The notes under the pieces: model-generated
The model's database searches: none
The model's input: the letters and a program-made list of their open reading frames with translations, nothing else
Told to the model about the DNA's origin: nothing
Position numbers and translations under genes: made by a program
In this document: piece by piece, positions 33,161-42,194 of the stretch
How positions within the stretch are numbered: position 1 is the first letter of the stretch
Layout of the letters: each line of letters begins with the position of its first letter
Assembly: GCF_020164745.1 (NCBI RefSeq)
Contig: NZ_JAIUGV010000019.1
Location: 48,121-112,120 of the forward strand
From: Mesorhizobium sp. ES1-4
GTDB lineage: Bacteria; Pseudomonadota; Alphaproteobacteria; Rhizobiales; Rhizobiaceae
Direction: 5' to 3'
DNA: 64,000 bases

Positions 33161-34231
33161 ATGAACGGTCGAGTTGCTTTCGCTCTTGGGGATGCCGCTG
33201 GGATCGGGCCGGAGTTGGCGGCCCGTGTCCTAGCCGACGCAGCCGTCAACGAGAACGACATGATTGTAATTGGCGACAAGCGAATCCTCGACATGGGTGC
33301 ACGTCACGCTGGTGTTGAGATCGACTTGCCTGTTATTGGCCCTGAGGCATTGGCGAGAGATCTGCCGGACGGTTCGCTTTTCGTCGACATGCAAAACTGC
33401 GATCCGGCGGCGGTGACGCCTGGTAAGGCGTCTCGTGGGGTGGGACGCGCATCATTGCAGAACTTTCGAACGGCATTGCTGACAGCACATGCCGGGCTAG
33501 CCGGATTTGTGTTCTTCACCCCCTTCAACAAGCAAGCCATGCGAATGGCCAAGTCAGACTATGTCGATGAAATCGGATTTATCGATGAAACGATCGGTGC
33601 CGCCCGCAGCGGCCGCGAATTCAACGTGCTCGAGGAGGTCTGGAACGCACGGGTGACTTCCCACATTCCGTTGCGCGCCGTCGCCGATGCGGTGACCGAA
33701 GACCGCATCTTCAGCAGTCTTTGCCTGACAGTTGAAACGATGGAAAAGGCAGGGTTCACCCGCCCTCGCATCGGGGTGGCGGCGCTCAATCCACATGCCG
33801 GCGATGGCCGCAATTTCGGAGACGAGGACGAAGACATCATCCTGCCGGCAGTCAGGCGGGCACAAAAAGCCGAAATGGCAGTCACAGGTCCGATCCCCTC
33901 GGACACGGTGTTTGTCCGGGCGATAAGGGGCGAGTTCGATGCCGTGATGACGATGTTCCACGACCAGGGCCAGATCGCGATGAAGCTCTTGGGGTTTGAT
34001 CGCGGCGTGACGCTGATTGCGGGGTATCCATTTCCAATCGTCACTCCGGCACACGGCACTGCTTACGACATCGCTGGTCGGGGCAAGGCCGATACTGGGG
34101 CTACGTTCAATGCCGTTGCCCTGGGCCGCAAGCTTGCCGGCATGGAGATGAACAGCGGGCCGGATCCGGAACGGCGCGCTGCGCTGCCGGAGCAATTCTC
34201 CAGGATTCTCGAAGAGAGCTGGCGAATGTGA
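33161..34231 (+). CDS. pdxA2: PdxA2-like 4-phospho-sugar-acid dehydrogenase
   Basis: This 356-residue protein of the PdxA family shows FALGDAAGIGPELAARVL, FFTPFNKQAMRM, VTSHIPLRAVAD, ALNPHAGDGRNFG and MFHDQGQIAMKLLGFDRGVT with its metal and substrate residues. The linkage to TRAP transporter and hydroxyacid dehydrogenase genes points to the PdxA2 branch, which oxidises and decarboxylates 4-phospho-erythronate or 4-phospho-threonate to dihydroxyacetone phosphate, rather than to vitamin B6 synthesis. The kinase usually present (DUF1537) is not encoded here. AGGAAAA precedes the ATG. Confidence 0.85.
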   Translation: MNGRVAFALGDAAGIGPELAARVLADAAVNENDMIVIGDKRILDMGARHAGVEIDLPVIGPEALARDLPDGSLFVDMQNCDPAAVTPGKASRGVGRASLQNFRTALLTAHAGLAGFVFFTPFNKQAMRMAKSDYVDEIGFIDETIGAARSGREFNVLEEVWNARVTSHIPLRAVADAVTEDRIFSSLCLTVETMEKAGFTRPRIGVAALNPHAGDGRNFGDEDEDIILPAVRRAQKAEMAVTGPIPSDTVFVRAIRGEFDAVMTMFHDQGQIAMKLLGFDRGVTLIAGYPFPIVTPAHGTAYDIAGRGKADTGATFNAVALGRKLAGMEMNSGPDPERRAALPEQFSRILEESWRM

Positions 34232-34289
34232 TGTCTGTTTTGCCACAGACGTGGCAGGCATCGAGTCAACTGAAGGGAGGAGTTCAGTC

Positions 34290-35276
34290 ATGAAACTAAA
34301 AAATGCACTGTTGGCACTGGCAACCGTGGTTGCCGCCATTAGCCCAGTGGCCGCGAATGCACAGGACATCATCTTCGGCATCAGCGCCGAAGCGGCTTCG
34401 TTGCAAGGACAAACGGCCGCTGAGTTTGCCCGCCGAGCCAACGAGAAGCTGGCTGGCAAGTCGGTTGTCAAGGTCTTTTACGATTCGCAGCTCGGCAAAG
34501 ACAAGGATATGCTGCAGAAGGTCAAGCTTGGCACGATAAATATTACACTGCCATCGTCGACGATGCCTGAAATTGCCCCCGAATTTGCCATTTTCGATCT
34601 TCCGTTCCTGATTAAGGACCGAGATCAACTGGCGAAAATCGACCACACGCTGTTCAAGAATGTCCTGGTGCCGGCAGCCGAGGCACAAGGCTACGAGCCG
34701 CTGGCCACCTGGGAGAACGGGTTCCGACAAATCACCAACAACAAGCACCCGGTCAACACTCCCGCGGATCTTCAGGGACTGAAGATCCGCACGCCAAATT
34801 CGTCCTGGCGCGTCGCGATGTTCAAGGAATACGGGGCTAACCCAACGCCGTTGGCGTTCTCGGAGCTCTTCGTCGCACTTCAGACCGGTGTTGTCGACGG
34901 GCAAGAGAACCCGCTGACCAACATAGACGGCGCCAAACTCAATGAAGTGCAGAAGTACCTGTCGATGACCGGACATGTCTATTCGCCCGCCTACCCGACG
35001 GTTGGTGTGGCCGCGTTCAAGAAACTCGATCCCGAAGTGCAGAAGGTTCTGACTGAAACCGCACAGGAGGTAGCAAACTGGGCCCGGGCGCAGGGAGCGG
35101 AGCAGGATGACCTGTTGCTGGAAAAGTTGAAAGCTGCCGGCATGAAAGTCAACGTGGCCGACCACCAAGCCTTCGTCGATGCCTCCGCCCCCCTCTACGC
35201 CAAGTTTGCCGAAGAGGTGCCAAACGGCCGGGCCATGATCGACCAGGTTCTCTCGTTGAGCAAAAGTTCCAACTAA
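34290..35276 (+). CDS. dctP: TRAP transporter substrate-binding protein DctP
   Basis: This 328-residue periplasmic solute receptor has a signal peptide (MKLKNALLALATVVAAISPVAANA, cut before Q25) and the DctP fold: EFARRANEKLAGKSVVKVFYDSQLG, IRTPNSSWRVAMFKEYGANPTPL and FSELFVALQTGVVDGQENPLTNI. The Arg in IRTPNS binds the carboxylate of the ligand. Neighbouring enzymes suggest a C4 sugar acid as ligand. GGGAGGAG lies before the ATG. A strong terminator follows directly. Confidence 0.93.
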   Translation: MKLKNALLALATVVAAISPVAANAQDIIFGISAEAASLQGQTAAEFARRANEKLAGKSVVKVFYDSQLGKDKDMLQKVKLGTINITLPSSTMPEIAPEFAIFDLPFLIKDRDQLAKIDHTLFKNVLVPAAEAQGYEPLATWENGFRQITNNKHPVNTPADLQGLKIRTPNSSWRVAMFKEYGANPTPLAFSELFVALQTGVVDGQENPLTNIDGAKLNEVQKYLSMTGHVYSPAYPTVGVAAFKKLDPEVQKVLTETAQEVANWARAQGAEQDDLLLEKLKAAGMKVNVADHQAFVDASAPLYAKFAEEVPNGRAMIDQVLSLSKSSN

Positions 35277-35291
35277 CCCGCATCAGCAATC

Positions 35292-35321
35292 GGGCGACAT
35301 AGCCGTGTGTCGCCCTTTTTT
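35292..35321 (+). terminator. Intrinsic terminator between dctP and dctQ
   Basis: GGGCGACA (35292-35299) and TGTCGCCC (35308-35315) form a perfect eight-pair G+C-rich stem with an eight-base loop, followed by six T (35316-35321). It lies 15 bases after dctP and before the dctQ start, so partial read-through would give more binding protein than permease. Confidence 0.85.
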
Positions 35322-35341
35322 CTATCGATTGGGAACCGAAC

Positions 35342-35902
35342 ATGCTCACTCGCATCAGAGATTGGCTGGATCTTGCGCTTCAGGTCGCAACCATCGCCAT
35401 GATCGTCGTCCTGGCGGCTGTCGTGCTCCTCGCGGTCGTCTTCAGGTACACTGGCAACTCGCTGATCTGGTATGATGAAGTGGCCGCCGTGCTGCTTGCC
35501 TGGATAACCTTCACCGGCGCGCCGCTTGCGGCACTGCGTAATACACATCTGGGGTTCAACGGGTTGCTTTTCGGCCTTCCGGCCCCCGGCCGCATCGCGT
35601 TGTTTTGGGCGACAGAAGCTATCTTCCTCGTGATTTTCGCTATCGTGGCATGGGCCGGCTGGAGCATCCTGAGCCTCTTCGGAACCGAGACGATGACGAC
35701 GCTTCGCTTTGTCCCGCGCAGCCTGGTCCAGTCGATCGTTCCTGTCAGTGCCGTCCTGATGATTGTTTGCCGCATTGTCACCTTACCGGAACGGCTTGGC
35801 GACGTGCGCGCCGGCCGGAATCCGGATGGCCAGGAAATTGAATTTGAAATCGCACGCGCGGAAGCCGAACTGGCTCGGGCCAACGGGGAGCAACTGAGAT
35901 GA
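35342..35902 (+). CDS. dctQ: TRAP transporter small permease DctQ
   Basis: This 186-residue subunit has four membrane helices (about 10-35, 45-65, 85-110 and 125-145) and the DctQ pattern FRYTGNSLIWYDEVAAVLLAWITFTGAPLAALRNTHLG. It joins DctM in the inner-membrane permease. Its stop overlaps the dctM start by four bases (35899-35902). GGGAACC precedes the ATG. Confidence 0.92.
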   Translation: MLTRIRDWLDLALQVATIAMIVVLAAVVLLAVVFRYTGNSLIWYDEVAAVLLAWITFTGAPLAALRNTHLGFNGLLFGLPAPGRIALFWATEAIFLVIFAIVAWAGWSILSLFGTETMTTLRFVPRSLVQSIVPVSAVLMIVCRIVTLPERLGDVRAGRNPDGQEIEFEIARAEAELARANGEQLR

Positions 35903-37188
35903 CCGAAGCGGCGCTGGTACTGCTTTCGATGTTCCTGATGATTGCGGTTGGGCTGCCAATCGCGGTCGCTATCCTCGGCAGCGCCTTGATTGGTGCCTGG
36001 GCGTTGGATGGGAATCTTGGTTTCCTCAACGCAGCCCTGTCCCTTTACGACGGGGCCACGAGCTTCCCGCTCATTGCCATACCGCTGTTTATTCTGGCCG
36101 GTGCCCTAATGAATACCGGAGGCATATCGAGCCGGCTGATTGCCTTCGTATCGGCGCTGATCGGTTTTGTTCGCGGCGGCCTCGCCATGGTAACAGTTGG
36201 CGCGTCGATGTTCTTTGCAGAAATCTCGGGCTCGTCGGTGGCAGACGTTGCCGCGCTGGGCTCGGTCTTGATACCGGCGATGAAGCAAAAGGGCTATTCC
36301 CCGCGATTCGCCGCGGCGATAACCTCTTCTTCCGCGTCGCTTGCCATCATCATCCCACCATCGATTCCGATGATCCTCTATGGTGCGATGTCCGACACTT
36401 CGATTGTTAAACTTTTCGTCGCCGGGATCGTGCCCGGCCTGATCGGCGGGATCCTGCTGATGGGACTCAGCTATTATCTTGCGGTGCGCTATGATCTGCC
36501 GCGCGAGGAGAGTTTCAACCTTGGTCGTCTCTGGGCGGCCGCAAAGGATGCAGTCTGGGCGGTGGTCCTCCCGGTGATCATCCTGGGCGGAATATTCGGC
36601 GGCATAGTCACCGCGACGGAAGGAGCCGGCCTAGCCGTCATCGCCGCGCTCCTGATTGGTGGCCTGGTCTATCGCGAGCTCAATCTAAAGCGTCTCTACG
36701 TGGCCCTTGTCGACGGCGTGCTGCAGACTGCGACGGTGATGTTGCTGGTCGCGGCGTCCGCCGTTCTGGGGCTTTACCTGACGCAGGCGGAGCTTCCTCA
36801 GCACCTCGCGCAGGGGATCACCTCTGTCACCACGGACAAGCTCATGGTCCTGATGATCATCAACGTGTTCTTGTTGTTCGTCGGCATGGTGCTGCACGGC
36901 GCCGCTGCAATCATCCTGACGGTGCCGATCTTGATGCCGCTCGTCCATCAATTGGGCATCAATCCGATCCAGTTCGGCATCCTGCTGACGCTGAACATTG
37001 CTCTGGGCCAGCAGACCCCGCCGGTCGCCAGCGTTCTGATGGCTTCGTGTGCTATCGCCAAGACGGACATCTGGAGCACGACGCGAACGAACCTTCCATT
37101 CATAGGCGTCCTGGTGACCGTTCTTCTGCTGGTTACGTACGTGCCGGCGGTGTCGCTCTGGCTGGTAGGCATATTTTACGGTCAATAG
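35899..37188 (+). CDS. dctM: TRAP transporter large permease DctM
   Basis: This 429-residue permease has about twelve membrane helices and the DctM motifs PLIAIPLFILAGALMNTGGIS, SGSSVADVAALGSVLIPAMKQKGYS and the C-terminal QQTPPVASVLMASCAIAK. It uses the sodium gradient to take up the ligand delivered by DctP. Translationally coupled to dctQ. Confidence 0.94.
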   Translation: MTEAALVLLSMFLMIAVGLPIAVAILGSALIGAWALDGNLGFLNAALSLYDGATSFPLIAIPLFILAGALMNTGGISSRLIAFVSALIGFVRGGLAMVTVGASMFFAEISGSSVADVAALGSVLIPAMKQKGYSPRFAAAITSSSASLAIIIPPSIPMILYGAMSDTSIVKLFVAGIVPGLIGGILLMGLSYYLAVRYDLPREESFNLGRLWAAAKDAVWAVVLPVIILGGIFGGIVTATEGAGLAVIAALLIGGLVYRELNLKRLYVALVDGVLQTATVMLLVAASAVLGLYLTQAELPQHLAQGITSVTTDKLMVLMIINVFLLFVGMVLHGAAAIILTVPILMPLVHQLGINPIQFGILLTLNIALGQQTPPVASVLMASCAIAKTDIWSTTRTNLPFIGVLVTVLLLVTYVPAVSLWLVGIFYGQ

Positions 37189-37255
37189 ACCTCCCCCATT
37201 GGCTGGCGCAAAGGGCTTACATAACGCCCCGTTCCTTCCTGCATGGAGCCATTCG

Positions 37256-38131
37256 ATGAGTGATCTTGCGCACATCGCATTTCTCGGCACAGGGTTGATG
37301 GGCCAGCCGATGTCCCGCCGTCTGGTTGCGGCGGGCTATCCCATGACCGTGTGGAACCGCACGCGCGCCAAGGCTGAGGTCATCGATGGCGCACGGGTGG
37401 CGGCAACGCCGGAAGCAGCGGCCAGAGATGCCGACATCGTTGTCACCGTGTTGGAAAACGGGTCCGTCGTCGGGCAGGTGCTGTTCGGCGAGGGTGGGGC
37501 CGCATATGGTCTTCAAGACGGTGCGCTCGTCGTCGACATGAGCTCGATCAGTCCGAACGAGGCCAAGGACCACGCGGCCCGTTTGGCATTGGTCGGCGTC
37601 GCCTATGTGGATGCGCCGGTCTCTGGCGGAACCGTCGGCGCCGATACGGCCACACTCTCGATCATGGCCGGGGGAACTGCAACGGCATTTGAACGGGCGC
37701 AGCCCGTGCTCGAAGCGATGGGCAAACCAGTGCATGTTGGGCCCATTGGCTCAGGCCAAGTGGCCAAGCTCGCAAATCAGATGGTCGTCGGTATAGCCAT
37801 CGGGGCCGTGGCTGAGGCGCTGACCTTTGCGTCTCGGCTCGGAGCCGACCCCGCGAGGGTTCGGGAAGCTCTGCGCGGCGGCTTCGCGGAGAGCCGGGTT
37901 TTAGATCTGCATGGACAGCGGATGATTGATCGCGATTTCGTCACTAGGGGGCGGACAGTCACGCACCTGAAGGATCTCGACAACGCGCTCGCAACGGCAA
38001 AGACGGTCGGGAGTTCGGCACCGCTCCTGACCTGCGTTGCGCAGCTTTTTCGCTCCTTGACCGAACATGAAGGAGACCCAGACCATAGCGCCCTTATTTT
38101 GGAAATCGAGCGATTGAATAGCGGCCGATGA
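37256..38131 (+). CDS. 3-hydroxyisobutyrate-dehydrogenase-family enzyme
   Basis: This 291-residue beta-hydroxyacid dehydrogenase has the NAD(P) motif FLGTGLMGQPMSRRL, the substrate loop DAPVSGGTVGADTATLSIM and the catalytic Lys in GSGQVAKLANQM. In the TRAP/PdxA2 context it resembles LtnD-type dehydrogenases that oxidise C2 of erythronate or threonate; tartronate semialdehyde reductase is an alternative. GGAG at 37245-37248 precedes the ATG. Last gene of the locus. Confidence 0.88.
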   Translation: MSDLAHIAFLGTGLMGQPMSRRLVAAGYPMTVWNRTRAKAEVIDGARVAATPEAAARDADIVVTVLENGSVVGQVLFGEGGAAYGLQDGALVVDMSSISPNEAKDHAARLALVGVAYVDAPVSGGTVGADTATLSIMAGGTATAFERAQPVLEAMGKPVHVGPIGSGQVAKLANQMVVGIAIGAVAEALTFASRLGADPARVREALRGGFAESRVLDLHGQRMIDRDFVTRGRTVTHLKDLDNALATAKTVGSSAPLLTCVAQLFRSLTEHEGDPDHSALILEIERLNSGR

Positions 38132-38454
38132 AGGGGCCTTTTTGGGGCGATGCGATCTTTGCGTCATCACACAGGAGACGATCGAGCTTAGATTTCGCAA
38201 GGAGGTCTTCCGATCGTTGATTTCCACTGACAGCGGAACCGCCGGGCTGGCGGGTTGCCGATGGGCCGGCGACAATGGGAAAGCTGCCGGTCCGCTGCCA
38301 GGAGTGTCCGGCCTTGATCCCAAACGACCGAGATTGGGCGCATAGCAGCCATATGGCTTGGGCCGGCGACAGTCCGGCAGCTTCAAGGGCATGCCCAGTG
38401 GACGGTCCGCCGCACATGTGCTCCATGGGGCGGCAACGAAGTGATGGGGAAGAA
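38132..38454. other. Intergenic region with a long hairpin-forming repeat
   Basis: This 323-base gap has no convincing reading frame. Its main structure is an inverted repeat: AAGCTGCCGG (38281-38290) and CCGGCAGCTT (38374-38383) frame about 83 bases that contain further complementary patches. It might be a degenerate palindromic element. The promoter of the lipoprotein gene must also lie here, but I could not pick one out. Confidence 0.5.
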
Positions 38455-39513
38455 GTGAAGCGTGTTTTTCGATTGCTCGCCGCGGCGGTCGTGGCGTCCG
38501 CGGTGAGCGGTTGCACCAGCATTTCCTACTTCGCGCAATCGCTGGAGGGTCATGTGCGGATCATGGCCGCGCGCAAGGACGTCGGAAAGCTGATCAAGGC
38601 CCCTTCGACACCTCAGGCATTGCGCGCCAGGTTGACGTCGGCGAGCGCTATCAGGCGGTTCGCGACAGACGAGCTGGCACTGCCCGACAACAGCAGCTAC
38701 CACAGCTATGTCGACATCCACCGGGACGCGGTGACCTGGGCCGTTTTTGCCGCTCCGCAATTCTCGCTCACGCCAAAAACATGGTGCTTTCCGGTTTTCG
38801 GCTGCGTTCCGTACCGGGGCTACTTCGATCGGAAATCGGCAACGGAAAGCGCTGTCGAACTTCATCGGCTGGGGCTGGACGTCTATGTCACGGGCGTCAC
38901 CGCGTATTCCACGCTGGGCTGGTCGAGCGACCCGCTGCTCAGCACCATGCTCCGCCGGGACGATACCTATCTGGCAAGTCTCATCTTTCATGAACTGGCG
39001 CATCAGCGCCTCTATGTGAACGGCGATTCCGCATTCAATGAGGCTTTCGCGGTTGCCGTCGAGGTGTCAGGCACAAGAAAGTGGCTCCGCGCGGCCGGCG
39101 ATCGCGCCGGACTGCGCCGCTACGAAGCCGATCGCCGGCGCAGCGCCGATTTTCTCGGACTGGTGTCGAAAACGCGCGACGAGTTGAAGCGGGTTTATCA
39201 AAGCTCCCGCACCCCGGCTGAGATGGCGGCGGCCAAGGCGGCCACGCTCGACACGCTGCGGATGCGCTACCGGCAAACGCGCGACGGACGCTGGGCCGGA
39301 TACCGGGGATACGACGCCTGGTTCGATGCCCCGATCAACAACGCAAAGCTCGCGGCGACCGCTGTCTACGGCGAACAGGTTCCGGCGTTTCTTCGCTTGT
39401 TCGACCTGTGCTCCGCCAATTATCCGAGGTTCTACGCTTCAGTCCGGCGGATCGCGGATTTGCCCGGACCGGCCCGTGCCGAAGCGCTCAAGGCCGTGGC
39501 CACGTGTGATTGA
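38455..39513 (+). CDS. Lipoprotein with HExxH peptidase motif (putative aminopeptidase)
   Basis: This protein of about 352 residues starts at GTG 38455 after GGGGAAGAA, giving a lipoprotein signal peptide with the lipobox AVSG-Cys. The zinc-peptidase signature HELAH lies in SLIFHELAHQRLYVNGDSAFNEAFA, where the later Glu can be the third ligand. It resembles the predicted aminopeptidases of the COG4324 type. Expected in the periplasm, anchored to a membrane. An upstream ATG at 38425 would put polar residues before the signal peptide and is less likely. Confidence 0.78.
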   Translation: MKRVFRLLAAAVVASAVSGCTSISYFAQSLEGHVRIMAARKDVGKLIKAPSTPQALRARLTSASAIRRFATDELALPDNSSYHSYVDIHRDAVTWAVFAAPQFSLTPKTWCFPVFGCVPYRGYFDRKSATESAVELHRLGLDVYVTGVTAYSTLGWSSDPLLSTMLRRDDTYLASLIFHELAHQRLYVNGDSAFNEAFAVAVEVSGTRKWLRAAGDRAGLRRYEADRRRSADFLGLVSKTRDELKRVYQSSRTPAEMAAAKAATLDTLRMRYRQTRDGRWAGYRGYDAWFDAPINNAKLAATAVYGEQVPAFLRLFDLCSANYPRFYASVRRIADLPGPARAEALKAVATCD

Positions 39514-39667
39514 CGACCAGAAAGGCGGACTTCGCAAAAGGAGATCACAGCGCTGTCACCAAGCCAGCTTATCCGGTCATCGGAGATGAAACATTCGGAT
39601 GACACGCCTTGAAACCGCCTCGCCGGAGGGCGATCCGGAAATACGAAATGTGCCTTCGGAGACGACC

Positions 39668-40936
39668 ATGCTTGAGCGGACAGTCAGCGCCTTGCCCCAC
39701 GGGGATCAGCCGAAGAAACAGGATCTGTGGCTGAGTGAATTCGAGATCGTCCTGCGCGACCATGTCATCCCGAACGGGGCTGTTAGGATCGTAGACGGCC
39801 GCATCGCCGAGATCCGCGACCAACCTGTCGAGAACGCCGACTTGTCGGGCGGCGGCCGCCTGCTGCTGCCGGGCTTCATCGACATGCATGGCGACATGGT
39901 GGAGAAGGAAGTCGAGCCGCGCATCGGCGTGCACGTGCCGATGCGGATCGGCATCGCCGAACTGGACAAGAAGCTCGCCTCATGCGGCGTCACCACGGCC
40001 TATGCGGCGCTCTCCTTCATCGGCGCCAGCGTCACCAGCGGCGTGCTGCGCTCGGAAGACCATACCTCGGCGATCATCGACACCATTGCCGGGATGAAGG
40101 ACGACCTCCTGGTCGATCATCGCATCCATGCCCGTTTCGAAGTAACCTTCGCGCCGGCCATCGCCATGCTGCAAAAGCTGATGGACGCCGGCAGGCTGCA
40201 CCTGATCTCGCTGATGGATCACACGCCTGGGCAGGGGCAGTACCGCGACGTCGAACTCTATATCGCCCGCATCGCCAAGGAACGCGGCATGTCCGTCGCC
40301 GCGGCGTCCGAGGTCGTCGGCAAGCGCATGGCCGGTCGCGAAGACCAGGGCGATGTGCTCAACGCGCTGCAGGACCTGTCGGCCCGCGCCAGGGCCCGCG
40401 GCATCGTGCTTGCCTCGCATGACGACGACACGCTGGAAAAGGTCGAACTCGTCCACGGCCTGGGCGCCGCACTCAGTGAATTCCCGGTAACCCTGGAGGC
40501 GGCACGCGAAGCCCGCAGGCTCGGCATGCACACCGCAATGGGCGCGCCAAACGCGCTGCGCGGAGAGTCCTATTCCGGCAACCTTTCCGCCCGGCAGGCT
40601 TATGAGGCAGGGCTGCTCGACATGCTGGCCAGCGATTATCACCCGGCCTCGATCCTGCCGGCCATTCTCGGTCTGGCGGAGCTGCGCGACGGCGGCCTGG
40701 CGAGAGCGGCGGCGCTGACAAGCGCCAATCCGGCCGCAGCCCTCGGGCTCACCGATCGCGGCGCCATCGAAGCTGGGCTTCTGGCCGATCTCGTTGTCGC
40801 GGACCGCCAGCCGGTGCCACGTGTGCGCGCCACCTTCCGCGCCGGCCGCATGATCTACGGCGATGGTACCCTTGCGCCGGCGCGGAAAGCCCAACGCGTT
40901 GGTCCCGCCCCGTCCGAGCGGCTACCAGCCGCCTAG
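39668..40936 (+). CDS. phnM: PhnM-like amidohydrolase (alpha-D-ribose 1-methylphosphonate 5-triphosphate diphosphatase)
   Basis: This protein of about 422 residues of the PhnM family has LLLPGFIDMHGDMVEKEVEPR with metal residues, the LISLMDHTPGQGQYRD motif, LASHDDDT and MLASDYHPASIL. PhnM removes pyrophosphate from the triphosphate intermediate of C-P lyase phosphonate use. No other phn gene is in this window, so it is an orphan that may act on another substrate or complement a distant cluster. GGAG six bases before the ATG at 39668 favours this start over 39599. Confidence 0.9.
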   Translation: MLERTVSALPHGDQPKKQDLWLSEFEIVLRDHVIPNGAVRIVDGRIAEIRDQPVENADLSGGGRLLLPGFIDMHGDMVEKEVEPRIGVHVPMRIGIAELDKKLASCGVTTAYAALSFIGASVTSGVLRSEDHTSAIIDTIAGMKDDLLVDHRIHARFEVTFAPAIAMLQKLMDAGRLHLISLMDHTPGQGQYRDVELYIARIAKERGMSVAAASEVVGKRMAGREDQGDVLNALQDLSARARARGIVLASHDDDTLEKVELVHGLGAALSEFPVTLEAAREARRLGMHTAMGAPNALRGESYSGNLSARQAYEAGLLDMLASDYHPASILPAILGLAELRDGGLARAAALTSANPAAALGLTDRGAIEAGLLADLVVADRQPVPRVRATFRAGRMIYGDGTLAPARKAQRVGPAPSERLPAA

Positions 40937-40980
40937 AGCCGGATGACCGCTTCACACTTTTCGGCATCATGCTTTAGGGT
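40935..40980. repeat. Dispersed rhizobial-type short repeat, copy 2
   Basis: The block TAGAGCCGGATGACCGCTTCACACTTTTCGG and onward resembles the repeat copies at 10466-10513 and 53106-53155. It starts at the phnM stop codon and ends before a convergent small gene. It may serve as a bidirectional terminator-like spacer. Confidence 0.6.
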
Positions 40981-40984
40981 CGCG

Positions 40985-41185
40985 CTAAACGTCGAGTACG
41001 ACCATCATGCCGCGCACCTCGGCCATCTCCAGCAGCATGTCCTGCAGCGTGTCGACGGTTGGCGCAACACCGGTTGTCGCCAGCAGGTCGGCGATGCTCT
41101 CTTTCATGGAAAGGGCCGCGGCTCCGGTTTTCTCCGAAAGCAGCAGTGCGATCGCCGCGCGGATAAGCGCATCCTGGTCAGGCAT
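40985..41185 (-). CDS. 66-residue hypothetical helical protein
   Basis: This small acidic, probably all-helical protein (ALIRAAIALLLSEKTGAAAL..VDTLQDMLLEMAEVRGMMVVLDV) has AGGGGA directly before the ATG, so it is likely expressed. No family recognised. It is followed upstream by another small hypothetical gene in the same direction, 75 bases away. Confidence 0.6.
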   Translation of the reverse strand: MPDQDALIRAAIALLLSEKTGAAALSMKESIADLLATTGVAPTVDTLQDMLLEMAEVRGMMVVLDV

Positions 41186-41260
41186 GATTCCCCTACATGC
41201 GGTGAGAACGGCACCATTTTTCTTTCATGCTGCGTGCCTTTCCGCAACTTATGAGAGCAT

Positions 41261-41545
41261 TCATTCACGGTTGCAAGTCGCGTCGCTGATGTTCGGGTGG
41301 CCGACGTTCGGGTGATTGACCCCCGCGAGCGACATGCCGCTATGGTCGGGCTCAATGGCGGCGAGCAGGGCCAGCGGCACTTCGTGCCGACGGAGCCCGA
41401 TGAAAGCCCTGCCTTCCACCATCACCGGCAAGTCGGTATCTCTGTCGAAAATGGAATACGTGCCTGTCGGCTCGTTCAGGATCTCGAAACGGTCCAAATC
41501 GCAAACCTCACCTTCCCTTGAGGGGCTAGTAACGCTCCCGTTCAT
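41261..41545 (-). CDS. Small hypothetical protein with a rhizobial-type GLPV/V-G-L motif
   Basis: This protein of up to 94 residues has a core reading FDRDTDLPVMVEGRAFIGLRRHEV. It follows the pattern of abundant small rhizobial proteins of the form W.V.D..TGLP...DG.PL.GL. I know no function for them. The ATG has a poor ribosome site; a TTG inside (DLDRFEIL) after GGGAAGGTGAGG is an alternative. The C-terminal 25 residues look unrelated and may be an extension. Confidence 0.5.
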   Translation of the reverse strand: MNGSVTSPSREGEVCDLDRFEILNEPTGTYSIFDRDTDLPVMVEGRAFIGLRRHEVPLALLAAIEPDHSGMSLAGVNHPNVGHPNISDATCNRE

Positions 41546-41672
41546 CAGGAAGTTGCATAAGATTTTTTACCGCGCGCGCGACTAGGCTCGCGAAAAGCCC
41601 TGGAAGCCACCGAGGCGCTGATCATCCTCCCGGCATCGACATCAACATCAAGGTGGCTTCGCACCGTCCTCG

Positions 41673-42182
41673 TCACGGGTGGGAGCCCTGAACCGCCTCG
41701 GACTGGCGACCCATCAGCAGATAGAATGCGGCAACATGCGTGATCATCAGCAGCGGCACATAGATGATCGGGATCGCATAGGCGGCGCCCAACTCTCCTG
41801 CCAGATCGGGAAGGCCGAGCTGGACCCCATGATAATAGTCGACGACGATGTCGACGCTTCCCACGAGGTTGAAGGCGACCACGAGTGGCCAGAAGACCGA
41901 GGGAGCCCTTGCGGTCACAAGCGCCAGCATGGCCAGCAATCCGGTGGCGAAGTCCGCGTAGGCGGCGAAGACCGTGAAACCGGCGGGCAGATTGGGCCCG
42001 ACGACTCCCGGAAGGATGAAGACAAGCCCGAAGAAGCGGAAACTGTGCAGCGTGGCGATGGCGCGTTGCGCCTCGAGGCGGTCCATCGACTTGAGCCTCG
42101 GCCAGACATAATGGCCGAAGCACAGCAACCATGGCACGTAGCCCAAGGCGAGATGAATATCGAAGATCATTGCCGGCGACAT
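41673..42182 (-). CDS. Small multi-helix membrane protein
   Basis: This 169-residue protein has about five membrane helices. It begins MIFDIHLALGYVPWLLCFGHYVWPRLKSM, then RAIATLHSFRFFGLVFILPGVVG and ends IIYVPLLMITHVAAFYLLMGR. I recognise no named family. Histidines inside helices (HLALG, HYV, HSFRF, ITHVAAF) could bind heme or metal, but this is a guess. It starts 12 bases after the methyltransferase gene ends and is probably in its operon. Confidence 0.75.
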   Translation of the reverse strand: MSPAMIFDIHLALGYVPWLLCFGHYVWPRLKSMDRLEAQRAIATLHSFRFFGLVFILPGVVGPNLPAGFTVFAAYADFATGLLAMLALVTARAPSVFWPLVVAFNLVGSVDIVVDYYHGVQLGLPDLAGELGAAYAIPIIYVPLLMITHVAAFYLLMGRQSEAVQGSHP

Positions 42183-42194
42183 TTGCGCCTCCTC

